Positions 56,245-64,000 of a stretch of DNA of 64,000 bases are shown here, piece after piece. The DNA is from Gammaproteobacteria bacterium (GTDB taxonomy: Bacteria > Pseudomonadota > Gammaproteobacteria > UBA6429 > Thiohalophilaceae): positions 124,001 to 188,000 of the forward strand of contig JAOUNS010000006.1 of the NCBI GenBank assembly GCA_029880855.1. The letters are read 5' to 3'. Position numbers and translations under genes: made by a program. Each line of letters starts with the position of its first letter. Positions within the stretch are counted from its first letter, which is position 1. The notes beneath the pieces are model-generated. The model did not search any database and was not told the origin of the DNA. It saw nothing but the letters and a program-made list of their open reading frames with translations.

Positions 56245-56604
56245 GTACTCTCATGCCCAAGCTTCATAGTCGAGGACATTACCCGTACCGTTAAATTATG
56301 CCTGGCGGAATGCTTTCAACTCAACGTGGTCTTCCTGTACGGCTTGCCGGGTGAAACCCCGGATGATGATAAACTCACTCTGGCGTATTCACAGACACTG
56401 GCAGAGCTGGGAGCCCGTGTTAACAACCACACCTTCCTGCCCCTGCCCGGCACACCATTCCGAAACTCACCGGCCGGTGATATAGATATGAAAACACAGC
56501 GAGAGATAGTCTTGATGGAGTCAGATGGCAAGGCCTTCGGCAAATGGAAAGGTCAGCTTGCCAGAGCCAAAGAGCTTGTCCATTTACGTGAATCAAAAAA
56601 ATGA
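56245..56604 (+). pseudogene. C-terminal remnant of a radical-SAM protein
   Basis: About 118 codons that match only the C-terminal part of a B12-binding/radical-SAM protein (FIVEDITRTVKLCLAEC, VVFLYGLPGETPDDDK, FLPLPGTPFRNSPAG, LMESDGKAFGKWKGQLARAK). The cysteine cluster CxxxCxxC and the B12 domain that should precede it are absent, and a stop codon lies near 56211 in this frame. The break falls within the sequence before telA, so the missing 5' part was probably lost when the telA-helicase segment arrived. Confidence 0.75.
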
Positions 56605-56661
56605 ATCGCCTTGTCTGTACACTGCCTGTAACGGAGTATCAGATCAAGGGAATATCGGACA

Positions 56662-57945
56662 TTACTTTCTCTGCAAGACCATTTGCATTCTCATGAAATC
56701 GAAAGTCAGGGAAAAGTCGCGCAAAAAACGGTGTGAAATCAGTCCCTCAACAGCAAAACCCAGCGACCCTTTAAAAATAGACAACTCCTTTTCTGTCACA
56801 ATGCAATCCACCTTTTCCTGAATAACGCGTTGTGCATACTCGCCCAGCACAACCCGGTCGACCACAAGCTCCAGGGCATTGATCTTCCCTCCGCCGCCGT
56901 ATCCTGATTTTGCGGCACGCCAGTCCAATTTGACACCGTCCTGCTCAAGCTTGTGCCGTGAAGTCATAAAACCACCACCGGCCAAACCGGTGTCGATGAA
57001 CATCATCCCTGCCGGACGCTCATTGAATGCGCCCCGGGCAAAGATCAAATGTGTCTCAACCAGCCAGAACGGGATAACATGACAACTGTTCTGTTCTGCA
57101 TGACGATAAAAATCATCCATGATGACTTTTTCAGATTTGCGCAAGGTTAATTGCCGGGCCGGGTAATTAATGGTTGCCATAAAGTGCATCAGGAACCGGG
57201 TACCGATTACCCCTTTGATATCTACCTCGCCGAAGACAGGCCTGGAGATATGTTGTAAATCCAGAGTCGTAACAGGAACGTGCTGCACAAGCATCGCCCC
57301 GAGACTGACTTGATCCACTTTGCCATAGCCGGTCTTGCCCTTCTTGCCACCGGCATATTCTTCCCATGCACTGTCAACGATGTTGGCAGTGATCTGCCGG
57401 GCGAATGCGTGGTCGAGGATCAGTTCTTCAGCACCGGTATCAAGAAAAAACTTTGCCGGTTCAGATCCATTGACCGATATTTCCACAACAGGCAAGGGTT
57501 CGCTCACCACAAAGGGCAAGTCAACCCGGTCAGGACCATTAATCTGATAAGGTGGCGTCGCAATAAAAAGTTCGGCCTGTGCGGCCCTGGCGCGGAGCGG
57601 ACGAAAAGGACCCACAGGTATCGGTCCCTGGGCCTTGCGCAATAAATCTGCGGCTTCCCGCCAGCGAGCCTGACGAATGCAAAGCATGGCCTGTTGAAAC
57701 AGCTGCATAACATTGAAAGGCCTGCACTTCTGATACCAGGATGATGTCATCCCTGCTTCATGAAACAACCTCTCGGCCTGTGCCAAATCATTGCGCCAAA
57801 ATGACAACAGCGCCAGTTTCGACAAGATTTGACCATCAACCGGATTATCCAGCCGATACTGTTGATATAACTTTTCTGCCTCGGCCAGGTTACCTGCGGC
57901 GAAACACAGGTCGGCCCGTTCACGAACTGTTGTATCCATTGGCAT
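56662..57945 (-). CDS. Two-lobed aspartic protease-like protein with TPR-like N-terminus
   Basis: A 427-residue protein. Residues 1-105 look like TPR helices (GNLAEAEKLYQQYRLDNPVD, then ARWREAADLLRKAQ). Two retropepsin-like lobes follow, each with its own active-site triplet: FLDTGAEELIL (D169) and FIDTGLAGGGF (D318). Both have the later hydrophobic-glycine pattern (IKGVIGTRFL, VEGLISHRFL). No signal peptide is evident. Function is not known; a cytoplasmic peptidase is inferred. M1 or M3 could be the start. Confidence 0.75.
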   Translation of the reverse strand: MPMDTTVRERADLCFAAGNLAEAEKLYQQYRLDNPVDGQILSKLALLSFWRNDLAQAERLFHEAGMTSSWYQKCRPFNVMQLFQQAMLCIRQARWREAADLLRKAQGPIPVGPFRPLRARAAQAELFIATPPYQINGPDRVDLPFVVSEPLPVVEISVNGSEPAKFFLDTGAEELILDHAFARQITANIVDSAWEEYAGGKKGKTGYGKVDQVSLGAMLVQHVPVTTLDLQHISRPVFGEVDIKGVIGTRFLMHFMATINYPARQLTLRKSEKVIMDDFYRHAEQNSCHVIPFWLVETHLIFARGAFNERPAGMMFIDTGLAGGGFMTSRHKLEQDGVKLDWRAAKSGYGGGGKINALELVVDRVVLGEYAQRVIQEKVDCIVTEKELSIFKGSLGFAVEGLISHRFLRDFSLTFDFMRMQMVLQRK

Positions 57946-57999
57946 AGGACTCCGGTTATCTGCTCCGGTTGACTGTACCCCGACATGCCGGGCAAGGCA

Positions 58000-58632
58000 T
58001 TAACCCGGGTTAAGACGGCGTCGAATCCGGCTCAGGGCCACCGGCGTAATACCAAGGAACGACGCAATGTGATATTGGGGAATGCGTTGCACCAGTTGTG
58101 GGTACATCTCCAGAAACAGGCGATAGCGCCCAGCCGCTGACGTCAACAGGAAATCCGCTTCGCGCTGTTCCTTGCGCAAAGCCACATGTTCCATCAATCG
58201 GAGTTTGAGCCTGATCCAGCAAGTATGTCGTTGCTCCATGTGCATGACAGCAGCGGCACTGATTTGCAGTGTCCGGGTCGGTTCCAGCGTCTCAACAGAG
58301 AAACGGCACGGGCTGTCCGTGATGTAAGACCCGAGACAGGCAACCAGTGTTTTTTCACCCGCGAAGGTGTGATTGCGTTCAAGGCCCTCTTCTGTTTGAT
58401 AAAAATACCGCACCAGACCGGAACAAATAAAATGAACCGAACCGTCCTGCACACCTGTCCTGAACAGGGTATCGCCGGCAGGGAAGGAACATGGTTTGAC
58501 AGCCTGACGAAGCCACACCATCTCCTCATCCGGTATATCAACCAGTGAACGTAGCAAGTCTGTCAATTCTTGCAGCAGCGCAGTATCACTTTGCGTCATG
58601 TTTTGCTCCAATCCAATGTCGGTATAACTCAC
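58000..58632 (-). CDS. Crp/Fnr-family transcriptional regulator
   Basis: A 210-residue protein. The N-terminal cyclic-nucleotide-binding-type beta-barrel spans about 25-135 (CSFPAGDTLFRTGVQDGSVH). The C-terminal helix-turn-helix is PQYHIASFLGITPVALSRIR. It has no Fnr cysteine cluster, and the phosphate-binding residues of true cAMP sensors are not clear. It resembles the small group of Crp-like regulators next to transport or stress genes. It could start at M12 (58599). The target genes are unknown. Confidence 0.83.
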   Translation of the reverse strand: MSYTDIGLEQNMTQSDTALLQELTDLLRSLVDIPDEEMVWLRQAVKPCSFPAGDTLFRTGVQDGSVHFICSGLVRYFYQTEEGLERNHTFAGEKTLVACLGSYITDSPCRFSVETLEPTRTLQISAAAVMHMEQRHTCWIRLKLRLMEHVALRKEQREADFLLTSAAGRYRLFLEMYPQLVQRIPQYHIASFLGITPVALSRIRRRLNPG

Positions 58633-58675
58633 CGACTGTTTACAAATATTGCCGCATTACCTCTGTTCACCGCCA

Positions 58676-59038
58676 CTAAACCAGCTTGCTTCTGAACATA
58701 AAAAACACCGCGCCGAGCAAACACAAGCCGGCCCACAAATAATCCAGTTTCAGAGGTTCTTTCAGATACAGAATGGAGAAAGGTACGAAGACAGACAGGG
58801 TAATCACCTCCTGCATAATTTTCAGCTGACCGACCGACAAGGCGGTATAGCCGATCCGGTTGGCAGGCACCTGAAGCAAATATTCAAACAGGGCAATACC
58901 CCAACTCACCAGCGCGGCAATGATCCACGGCTTGTCGTTTAACGTTTTTAGATGCGCATACCAGGCAAAGGTCATAAAGATGTTACTGCATACCAGCAGC
59001 AAAACAGTTGTGGATATCGTCCCCATAAACACCTTCAC
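58676..59038 (-). CDS. DUF486 / DMT-like small membrane protein
   Basis: A 120-residue protein with four membrane helices (about residues 6-25, 35-55, 70-88 and 95-115). The sequence VCSNIFMTFAWYAHLK and the ending CLLGAVFFMFRSKLV match DUF486, a family related to small drug/metabolite transporters. No function is established. It sits between the Crp-type regulator and the repeat region beside tRNA-Leu. Confidence 0.82.
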   Translation of the reverse strand: MKVFMGTISTTVLLLVCSNIFMTFAWYAHLKTLNDKPWIIAALVSWGIALFEYLLQVPANRIGYTALSVGQLKIMQEVITLSVFVPFSILYLKEPLKLDYLWAGLCLLGAVFFMFRSKLV

Positions 59039-59271
59039 TCAGGCAAAGCTGACACGCTGTACGGTTCGAATTGACCGGTATTTGAACGGGAAGCATGGGT
59101 TCTCACAAAACTAACTAGATAACAACCGTTCAGACTGGCAATTTCACGAAAATATATGTCAGAACAAAAAACCCCGCAACAGAAGTTACAACAACTTCCC
59201 AGGGTCGGAGCGATGGCGAGACTCGCAGAACACAGGCCGGGGATGCCTGTGTCACCTCGCTCGGGCACCGG

Positions 59272-59402
59272 GCGAGTGAGACCATAAAAAAACCTCTACA
59301 ACCGCGAAGACTGTAGAGGTCTGATTTGAAAATTTGGTGCAGATGGCGAGACTCGACAAATCTGCCGGGAGCAGATTTGGAGGCGCGCTTTTCGCGCCCC
59401 CG
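59272..59402 (-). repeat. tRNA-Leu 3'-end/terminator repeat, copy A
   Basis: The first 85 bases match 59774-59858 with one change seen in the terminator loop: the terminator plus the last 22 bases of tRNA-Leu(GAG). It then continues with a hairpin (AAATCTGC and GCAGATTT) and GGCGCGCTTTTCGCGCC, shared with copy B. Confidence 0.85.
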
Positions 59403-59595
59403 CAGGGGTGACGATGGACCGAAAGTCCAGTGGACTTTCGCAGCCTGAGGAACGCGAGCCAGGGATGGCGAGCTGGTTGGGAACACATGGATGTGGAAGT
59501 TGGGTAGCAGACTTTTAATGAAAAAAATGGTCGTTATGAGAGTTTCAGGAGCAGTTGTCATGATTTGATTTCACCACGATGCACGACGACCAAGT

Positions 59596-59726
59596 GCGAG
59601 TGAGACCATAAAAAAACCTCTACAACCACGAAGACTGTAGAGGTCTGATTTGAAAATTTGGTGCAGATGGCGAGACTCGACAAATCTGCCGGGAGCAGAT
59701 TTGGAGGCGCGCTTTTCGCGCCCCCG
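59596..59726 (-). repeat. tRNA-Leu 3'-end/terminator repeat, copy B
   Basis: Its first 85 bases appear identical to 59774-59858 and its full 131 bases match copy A nearly exactly. Flanks differ from those of copy A on the left side. Confidence 0.85.
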
Positions 59727-59786
59727 AAGGGCACAGGCCAGGGATGGCCTGTGTCACCTCGCACGGGTACCGGGCGAGTGAGACCA

Positions 59787-59822
59787 TAAAAAAACCTCTA
59801 CAACCACGAAGACTGTAGAGGT
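59787..59822 (-). terminator. Rho-independent terminator after tRNA-Leu
   Basis: The minus strand forms ACCTCTACA, an 11-base loop, TGTAGAGGT, then a run of seven T in total. It lies 15 bases after the tRNA and ends the secG-tRNA transcript. Two further copies exist at about 59284-59319 and 59609-59644. Confidence 0.9.
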
Positions 59823-59836
59823 CTGATTTGAAAATT

Positions 59837-59921
59837 TGGTGCAGATGGCGAGACTCGAACTCGCACGGCTCGCGCCACTACCCCCTCAAGATAGCGTGTC
59901 TACCAATTCCACCACATCTGC
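59837..59921 (-). tRNA. leuU: tRNA-Leu(GAG)
   Basis: An 85-base class II tRNA with encoded CCA. GCAGATG pairs with CATCTGC; the anticodon loop CTTGAGG reads CUC and CUU. The T arm GCGAGTTCGAGTCTCGC is complete. As in E. coli it follows secG directly, ten bases downstream. Confidence 0.97.
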
Positions 59922-59931
59922 AGTTTAGGGT

Positions 59932-60255
59932 TTAGTCAGCCTGAGGAACATCCGGGGCCTTATCGCCGGCCTTTTGTTGCTGTTCGATTTTGGCCTTGTC
60001 CACCACGCTGGTTGGGGCAGCCTGCTTGTTCGTCAGGTAGGCCAGGCTCAGACTGGTGATAAAAAACAGGGTCGCCAGAATAGCTGTGGTGCGGGTCAAA
60101 AACGAGGCTGATCCGCGTGCGCCGAATACCGTACCTGATGCACCCGCTCCAAATGCCGCACCGGTGTCAGCACCTTTACCCTGCTGTACCAGGATCAACA
60201 CGATCAAGGAGACGGCGATCAGGACGTGAGCGACTAATAATAAATTGTGTACCAT
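59932..60255 (-). CDS. secG: Protein translocase subunit SecG
   Basis: A 107-residue inner-membrane protein of the SecYEG channel. Two helices are visible (LLLVAHVLIAVSLIVLILVQ and TAILATLFFITSLSLAYLT), separated by the conserved QQGKGADTGAAFGAGASGTV segment. The C-terminal 25 residues are charged and variable. It lies between tpiA and tRNA-Leu. Confidence 0.95.
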   Translation of the reverse strand: MVHNLLLVAHVLIAVSLIVLILVQQGKGADTGAAFGAGASGTVFGARGSASFLTRTTAILATLFFITSLSLAYLTNKQAAPTSVVDKAKIEQQQKAGDKAPDVPQAD

Positions 60256-60288
60256 TGTTTCAGTTACTTCCGTTTGAGTTGGTTCAGA

Positions 60289-61041
60289 TTAGTCTGCGGC
60301 CGTGCAGATCGCCAGGAAATCTTCAGCCTTCAGTGAAGCGCCGCCGATCAACCCACCGTCGATATCAGCCATGGCCAACAGTTCTTTGGCATTCCCCGCA
60401 TTCATGCTGCCGCCGTACTGAATACGCAGTCCGTCGGCCACACCTTGATCATGTTCTGCGAGCATGCCACGAATAAATGCATGTACATCCTGGGCCTGTT
60501 CCGGTGATGCGGTCTTGCCGGTGCCAATAGCCCAAACCGGTTCATAGGCAATGACGCCTTCACCCAGGGTTTTGATCCCCACTTCGTCAATGACGGCCTT
60601 TAACTGGCGGGCACATACCTCTTCAGTAATGCCTTTTTCGCGCTCTTCAAGGGTTTCACCAATACACAGGATGGGCGTCAACCCGGCTTTGTGGGCTACC
60701 GCGAATTTTTTGGCCACCAGGGCATCGTCTTCGCCATACAGGGTGCGACGTTCTGAGTGACCGACAATGACGTATTTACAACTGAAATCCAGCAACATGG
60801 AGGCTGAGATTTCACCGGTAAAGGCGCCTTTTTCTTCAGTGCTTAAATTTTGACCACCCCAGGCAACTGCGGTCCCCTTAAGTTGATCAGCCACATCGGG
60901 AAGGTAAATATAAGGGGCACAAACGGCCACCTCTGCCGCTTTCACATCACCCATGCCTGCCTTGATACCGTCCAGCAGTGTTTTGATGCTGTCACGGGAA
61001 CCATTCATTTTCCAGTTTCCGGCAATTATCGGTTTTCGCAT
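60289..61041 (-). CDS. tpiA: Triosephosphate isomerase
   Basis: A 250-residue TIM-barrel enzyme interconverting dihydroxyacetone phosphate and glyceraldehyde 3-phosphate. It begins MRKPIIAGNWKMNGS with the catalytic lysine, then VIVGHSERR (catalytic histidine) and VIAYEPVWAIGTGKTAS (catalytic glutamate). The phosphate loop IQYGGSMNAGNA follows. A longer frame adds ten unlikely residues. It sits between glmM and secG, a common arrangement outside the enterics. Confidence 0.97.
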   Translation of the reverse strand: MRKPIIAGNWKMNGSRDSIKTLLDGIKAGMGDVKAAEVAVCAPYIYLPDVADQLKGTAVAWGGQNLSTEEKGAFTGEISASMLLDFSCKYVIVGHSERRTLYGEDDALVAKKFAVAHKAGLTPILCIGETLEEREKGITEEVCARQLKAVIDEVGIKTLGEGVIAYEPVWAIGTGKTASPEQAQDVHAFIRGMLAEHDQGVADGLRIQYGGSMNAGNAKELLAMADIDGGLIGGASLKAEDFLAICTAAD

Positions 61042-61159
61042 TCTTCTCCCCTCGGTCTTCTTTTGCGGCATTGAAAATAGCGCGAAAGCTTACCCTTGGG
61101 AGCGGCGGAAATCAATCAAGTATGGGAAAAAACCCGACAATTCAGGTACAAAGACCGGC

Positions 61160-62500
61160 TCAGGAGGAGACGACCTCACGCACCACATCGGCAATACCAT
61201 TGGCGACCGATTTAACCAGTCCTTCGTCCTGCCCCTCCACCATGACCCGAATCAGGGGTTCGGTGCCGGAAGGACGTAACAGGACCCGACCTGAGCCGTT
61301 CAGCATGGCTTCGGCATCCTCGACAGCCTTTTTGACCGGTGTCTGTCCACACACATCCATCCGCTCTACCAACCGGACATTCACCAGGGTTTGCGGGTAT
61401 TTACTCATGCCGTTTAGTAAGTCACGCAAGGATTTGCCACTGCTGACCATGGCCGATAGCACCTGCAGGGCGGAGACCATACCGTCACCGGTGGTGGTCC
61501 GATCCAGACAGATAATGTGGCCGGAATTTTCTCCGCCCAGACTCCAGTTTTCCTTCAACAGCGCTTCCATGACATAGCGATCACCGACCGCTGCCCGCTT
61601 GAAGGGAACATCGGCTCGCTGCATGGCATGTTCAAACCCCAGGTTGGTCATCAGCGTTCCGACCACACCACCGTTTAAACTGCCGGCCGCTTTACGATCC
61701 ATGGCAATGATATAGAGCAGTTCATCGCCATCCACCAGATTTCCTTCACTATCGACCATCAAGACTCGATCACCGTCTCCATCCAGTGCAATCCCCAGGT
61801 CCGCCTTTTCAGCCAGTACCGTCTCCTGCAACAGCGCCGGCTTGGTGGAACCGCATCCATCATTGATATTCAACCCATCCGGACGATTACCAATGGCAAT
61901 TACCTCAGCACCCAATTCGCGCAAGACACTGGGCCCCACCCAGTAACCGGCGCCATTGGCACAGTCGATCACTATCTTCAAACCAGTCAGGTTGGTGGCA
62001 TAGGGAATAGTGCTTTTGCAGAATTCGATATAGCGCCCTTCTGTATCCTTGACGCGCATGGCTTTACCCAGTTTGGCCGAATCATTACAGACCATTTCCT
62101 TGTCAAGCTCGGCTTCAATCGCCATTTCCACATCATCCGGCAGTTTGGTGCCATCTGCCGAAAAAAACTTGATGCCATTATCGTAATAAGGATTGTGCGA
62201 GGCACTGATGACGATACCCGCTTTGGCGTGGAGGGTGCGGGTTAGATAGGCCACAGCCGGGGTGGGCATGGGACCAAGAAGATAGATGTCCAGGCCTGCT
62301 GAGGAGAGCCCCGCTTCCAGGGCTGACTCGAACATGTAACCGGAGATACGGGTATCCTTGCCGATAATGACCTTACCGCCATTACAACCGGCCAATACTT
62401 TTCCGGCAGCCCAGCCCAGTTTTAACATAAAATCAGGGGTTATCGGAAAGGTACCGACTTTGCCACGAATCCCGTCGGTACCAAAATATTTTCTTGCCAT
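61160..62500 (-). CDS. glmM: Phosphoglucosamine mutase
   Basis: GlmM converts glucosamine 6-phosphate to glucosamine 1-phosphate for cell-wall precursors. The 446-residue protein starts [16 protein letters not shown] and has the phosphoserine loop [16 protein letters not shown], the metal loop [13 protein letters not shown], the sugar loop GGENSGHI and the phosphate loop [16 protein letters not shown]. It lies 18 bases after folP. Confidence 0.97.
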   Translation of the reverse strand: MARKYFGTDGIRGKVGTFPITPDFMLKLGWAAGKVLAGCNGGKVIIGKDTRISGYMFESALEAGLSSAGLDIYLLGPMPTPAVAYLTRTLHAKAGIVISASHNPYYDNGIKFFSADGTKLPDDVEMAIEAELDKEMVCNDSAKLGKAMRVKDTEGRYIEFCKSTIPYATNLTGLKIVIDCANGAGYWVGPSVLRELGAEVIAIGNRPDGLNINDGCGSTKPALLQETVLAEKADLGIALDGDGDRVLMVDSEGNLVDGDELLYIIAMDRKAAGSLNGGVVGTLMTNLGFEHAMQRADVPFKRAAVGDRYVMEALLKENWSLGGENSGHIICLDRTTTGDGMVSALQVLSAMVSSGKSLRDLLNGMSKYPQTLVNVRLVERMDVCGQTPVKKAVEDAEAMLNGSGRVLLRPSGTEPLIRVMVEGQDEGLVKSVANGIADVVREVVSS

Positions 62501-62518
62501 CCTGTTTCTACCTTATAT

Positions 62519-63349
62519 TTATGGCGCTGAACGGACCGCCAGGTGCAGTTTGACTGCATCCATCGTGGCCGCCACGTCGTGCGCACGAATAATTGAAGCG
62601 CCTTTTTCCATGGCAAGCATCGCCAGAGCAACACTGCCGTAAACCCTTTCCCCGACGTCCTTGTTAAGTATATAACCTATTGTCGATTTTCTCGAAACGC
62701 CCATCAAAATCGGTACATTCATTTCTGCAAATTCTGACAGGTGCTTTATCAGACTCATGTTCTGGGTCGGTGTTTTACCGAACCCGAATCCCGGATCGAT
62801 GATGATCTGCTGAGGATCAATGCCTGCCTCGATACAGGCCGCCATCCGTTGTTGTAAAAATCTGCTGACATCGACAACCACATCCTCGTAGACCGGATTT
62901 GTTTGCATCGTCCGGGGCTCACCCTGCATATGCATTAAACATACCGGAACGCGCATTGCAGCAGCCGTTGCCAGGGCATTTTCACCCCGCAGGGCGCACA
63001 CGTCATTGATCATGTCAGCTCCGGCTTGAACTGCTGCACGCATCACATCCGCCTTGCTGGTATCTATCGAGATAGGGATGTCCGATTCCTGTCGAATTGC
63101 CTCGATAACAGGGATAACACGTGCCAGTTCCTCATCCGGTTCCACCGCAGCTGCACCAGGCCGGGTCGATTCACCACCGATATCAATCATGGATGCGCCG
63201 GCCAGTATCATTTGACGCACCTGAATCAGTGCTGAATTTATCGAGTTGAACTTGCCACCATCAGAAAACGAATCGGGTGTTACATTGAGAATACCCATCA
63301 CACACGGTTCAGGTAATGTAAAAGTACGGGTAGGTGTGGAGAATTTCAT
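62519..63349 (-). CDS. folP: Dihydropteroate synthase
   Basis: A 276-residue TIM-barrel enzyme joining the pterin diphosphate to p-aminobenzoate; it is the sulfonamide target. Motifs are VMGILNVTPDSFSDGGKFN, MIDIGGESTRPGAA, MINDVCALRGE, LMHMQGEPRTMQ, IIDPGFGFGKTPTQN and LMGVSRKSTIG. A terminator separates it from ftsH, so folP-glmM-tpiA-secG may rely on readthrough or on a promoter in that gap. Confidence 0.97.
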   Translation of the reverse strand: MKFSTPTRTFTLPEPCVMGILNVTPDSFSDGGKFNSINSALIQVRQMILAGASMIDIGGESTRPGAAAVEPDEELARVIPVIEAIRQESDIPISIDTSKADVMRAAVQAGADMINDVCALRGENALATAAAMRVPVCLMHMQGEPRTMQTNPVYEDVVVDVSRFLQQRMAACIEAGIDPQQIIIDPGFGFGKTPTQNMSLIKHLSEFAEMNVPILMGVSRKSTIGYILNKDVGERVYGSVALAMLAMEKGASIIRAHDVAATMDAVKLHLAVRSAP

Positions 63350-63414
63350 TTGCTTAATCAGCCGTGCTTTAAGTCTGCCTATGATACAAAATGACCTGAT
63401 TGAAGACCATGCAG

Positions 63415-63440
63415 AAAAAAATGCCCCGCATTGCGGGGCA
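63415..63440 (-). terminator. Rho-independent terminator after ftsH
   Basis: The minus strand reads TGCCCCGCAATGCGGGGCA, a strong hairpin, followed by seven T, 31 bases beyond the ftsH stop and before folP. Confidence 0.88.
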
Positions 63441-63470
63441 CTGACAGGTATGCTGTTATCAATTCAAACT

Positions 63471-64000
63471 TCAGTGTTCACTGGCCGGACCGCCGATCGC
63501 GCCGCTGCCTTTGTTGCCACTCTCTTTTGAATCGGACATTTCGGCGGAACCACCTGTTGGTGGTGCATGGTCATCCCAACCTTCCGGTGGCCGTGGTTTG
63601 TTTCCCGCCATGATATCGCTGATCTGTTCCTTGTCGATGGTTTCATATTTGATAAGCGCATCCGCCATCAGATGTAACTTGTCCATGTGATCGGTCAGGA
63701 TGTCTTTGGCCCGATCATAATTACGATCCACAATGGCGCGAATTTCTTCATCGATAATATGGGAGGTTTCATCCGATACATTCTTGTGTTGGGTAACCGA
63801 ATGACCGAGGAATACTTCCCCCTCTTCTTCACTGTAGGTCATGGGTCCAAGGCGTTCTGAAAGTCCCCACTTGGTGACCATGCTGCGAGCCAGTTCGGTA
63901 ACACGATGAATGTCGTTGGATGCACCGGTCGTCACCTGTTCGCGGCCAAAGATCAATTCTTCGGCAAGACGCCCGCCAAACAGGCTGGAAATCGAGCTTT
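63471..64000 (-). CDS. ftsH: ATP-dependent zinc metalloprotease FtsH (3' end)
   Basis: The last 176 residues of this membrane-bound AAA protease; the rest lies beyond the right edge. The visible part is the C-terminal peptidase region, with [38 protein letters not shown] and GWDDHAPP near the end. It is followed by a glycine- and serine-rich tail. The active-site HEXGH and AAA domain are outside the window. ftsH-folP-glmM is the standard gene order. Confidence 0.93.
   Translation of the reverse strand, partial: SSISSLFGGRLAEELIFGREQVTTGASNDIHRVTELARSMVTKWGLSERLGPMTYSEEEGEVFLGHSVTQHKNVSDETSHIIDEEIRAIVDRNYDRAKDILTDHMDKLHLMADALIKYETIDKEQISDIMAGNKPRPPEGWDDHAPPTGGSAEMSDSKESGNKGSGAIGGPASEH

Larger units (their letters stand above)
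59039..59836. other. Repeat-rich gap next to tRNA-Leu
   Basis: No credible gene. The stretch is made of two partial copies of the tRNA-Leu 3' end with terminator (59272-59402 and 59596-59726), the functional terminator (59787-59822) and several hairpin elements with a GGATGG core, for example CACAGGCC-N6-GGCCTGTG at 59732-59753. Confidence 0.8.

Noticed and set aside
59130-59764. Short minus-strand frames in the repeat region near tRNA-Leu
   Set aside because: They share the same low-quality peptide because they read through the duplicated tRNA/terminator repeats.

Overview
The window reads as a chromosomal segment of a motile, flagellated gammaproteobacterium. Support comes from the gene order of the late flagellar and chemotaxis cluster (fliL to flhA, flhF, fleN, fliA, cheYZAB, motCD, parC, parP, cheW), the dnaX-ybaB-recR and smc-zipA-ligA blocks, and the ftsH-folP-glmM-tpiA-secG-tRNA-Leu block. 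The layout resembles Pseudomonas and Vibrio, but I do not assign a genus. No rRNA, transposase, integrase or CRISPR array is visible.

Region 1 (1-18750, minus strand) is one flagellar/chemotaxis locus. A textbook sigma-54 site (18736-18750) precedes fliLMNOPQR-flhBA-flhF-fleN-fliA, and a well-spaced sigma-28 site (8255-8281) lies between fliA and cheY. This arrangement fits a cascade in which the flagellar export and switch genes and fliA come first and FliA then switches on cheYZAB-motCD-parC-parP-cheW. ParC and ParP position polar arrays, and CheA carries a five-fold linker repeat that may be their docking region. A second stator pair, motAB, lies at 22426-24240.

Region 2 (18880-28705) is mostly housekeeping: orn, an M48 protease, a small cytochrome c, phhB, rsgA, an HDOD protein, and recR-ybaB-dnaX. 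The dnaX gene has an A10 slippery run, an immediate -1 stop and a downstream hairpin, which suggests tau/gamma production. Upstream of dnaX is an unusual array: one complete 4.5S SRP RNA gene followed by three further partial copies with a period of about 246 bp, and then tRNA-Ser(GGA).

Region 3 (30000-47731) holds mltF, a metallo-beta-lactamase-fold lipoprotein, tadA, an AT-rich acyltransferase that looks acquired, guaA, nfo, ligA-zipA-smc, queF, an FGGY kinase and cysZ.

Region 4 (47739-59836) is accessory: two tandem LprI-domain proteins, a hipBA module with a clear N8 operator, a two-gene unit of TelA plus a large SF1 helicase with a nuclease-like tail, a decayed radical-SAM gene, a two-lobed aspartic protease with a TPR-like front, a Crp-type regulator and a DUF486 membrane protein. 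It ends at tRNA-Leu(GAG), whose 3' end and terminator are present in two extra copies, as expected of an integration site. The TelA-helicase/nuclease pair is the best candidate for an undescribed stress or defence system.

Region 5 (59837-64000) is core again: tRNA-Leu, secG, tpiA, glmM, folP and the 3' end of ftsH.
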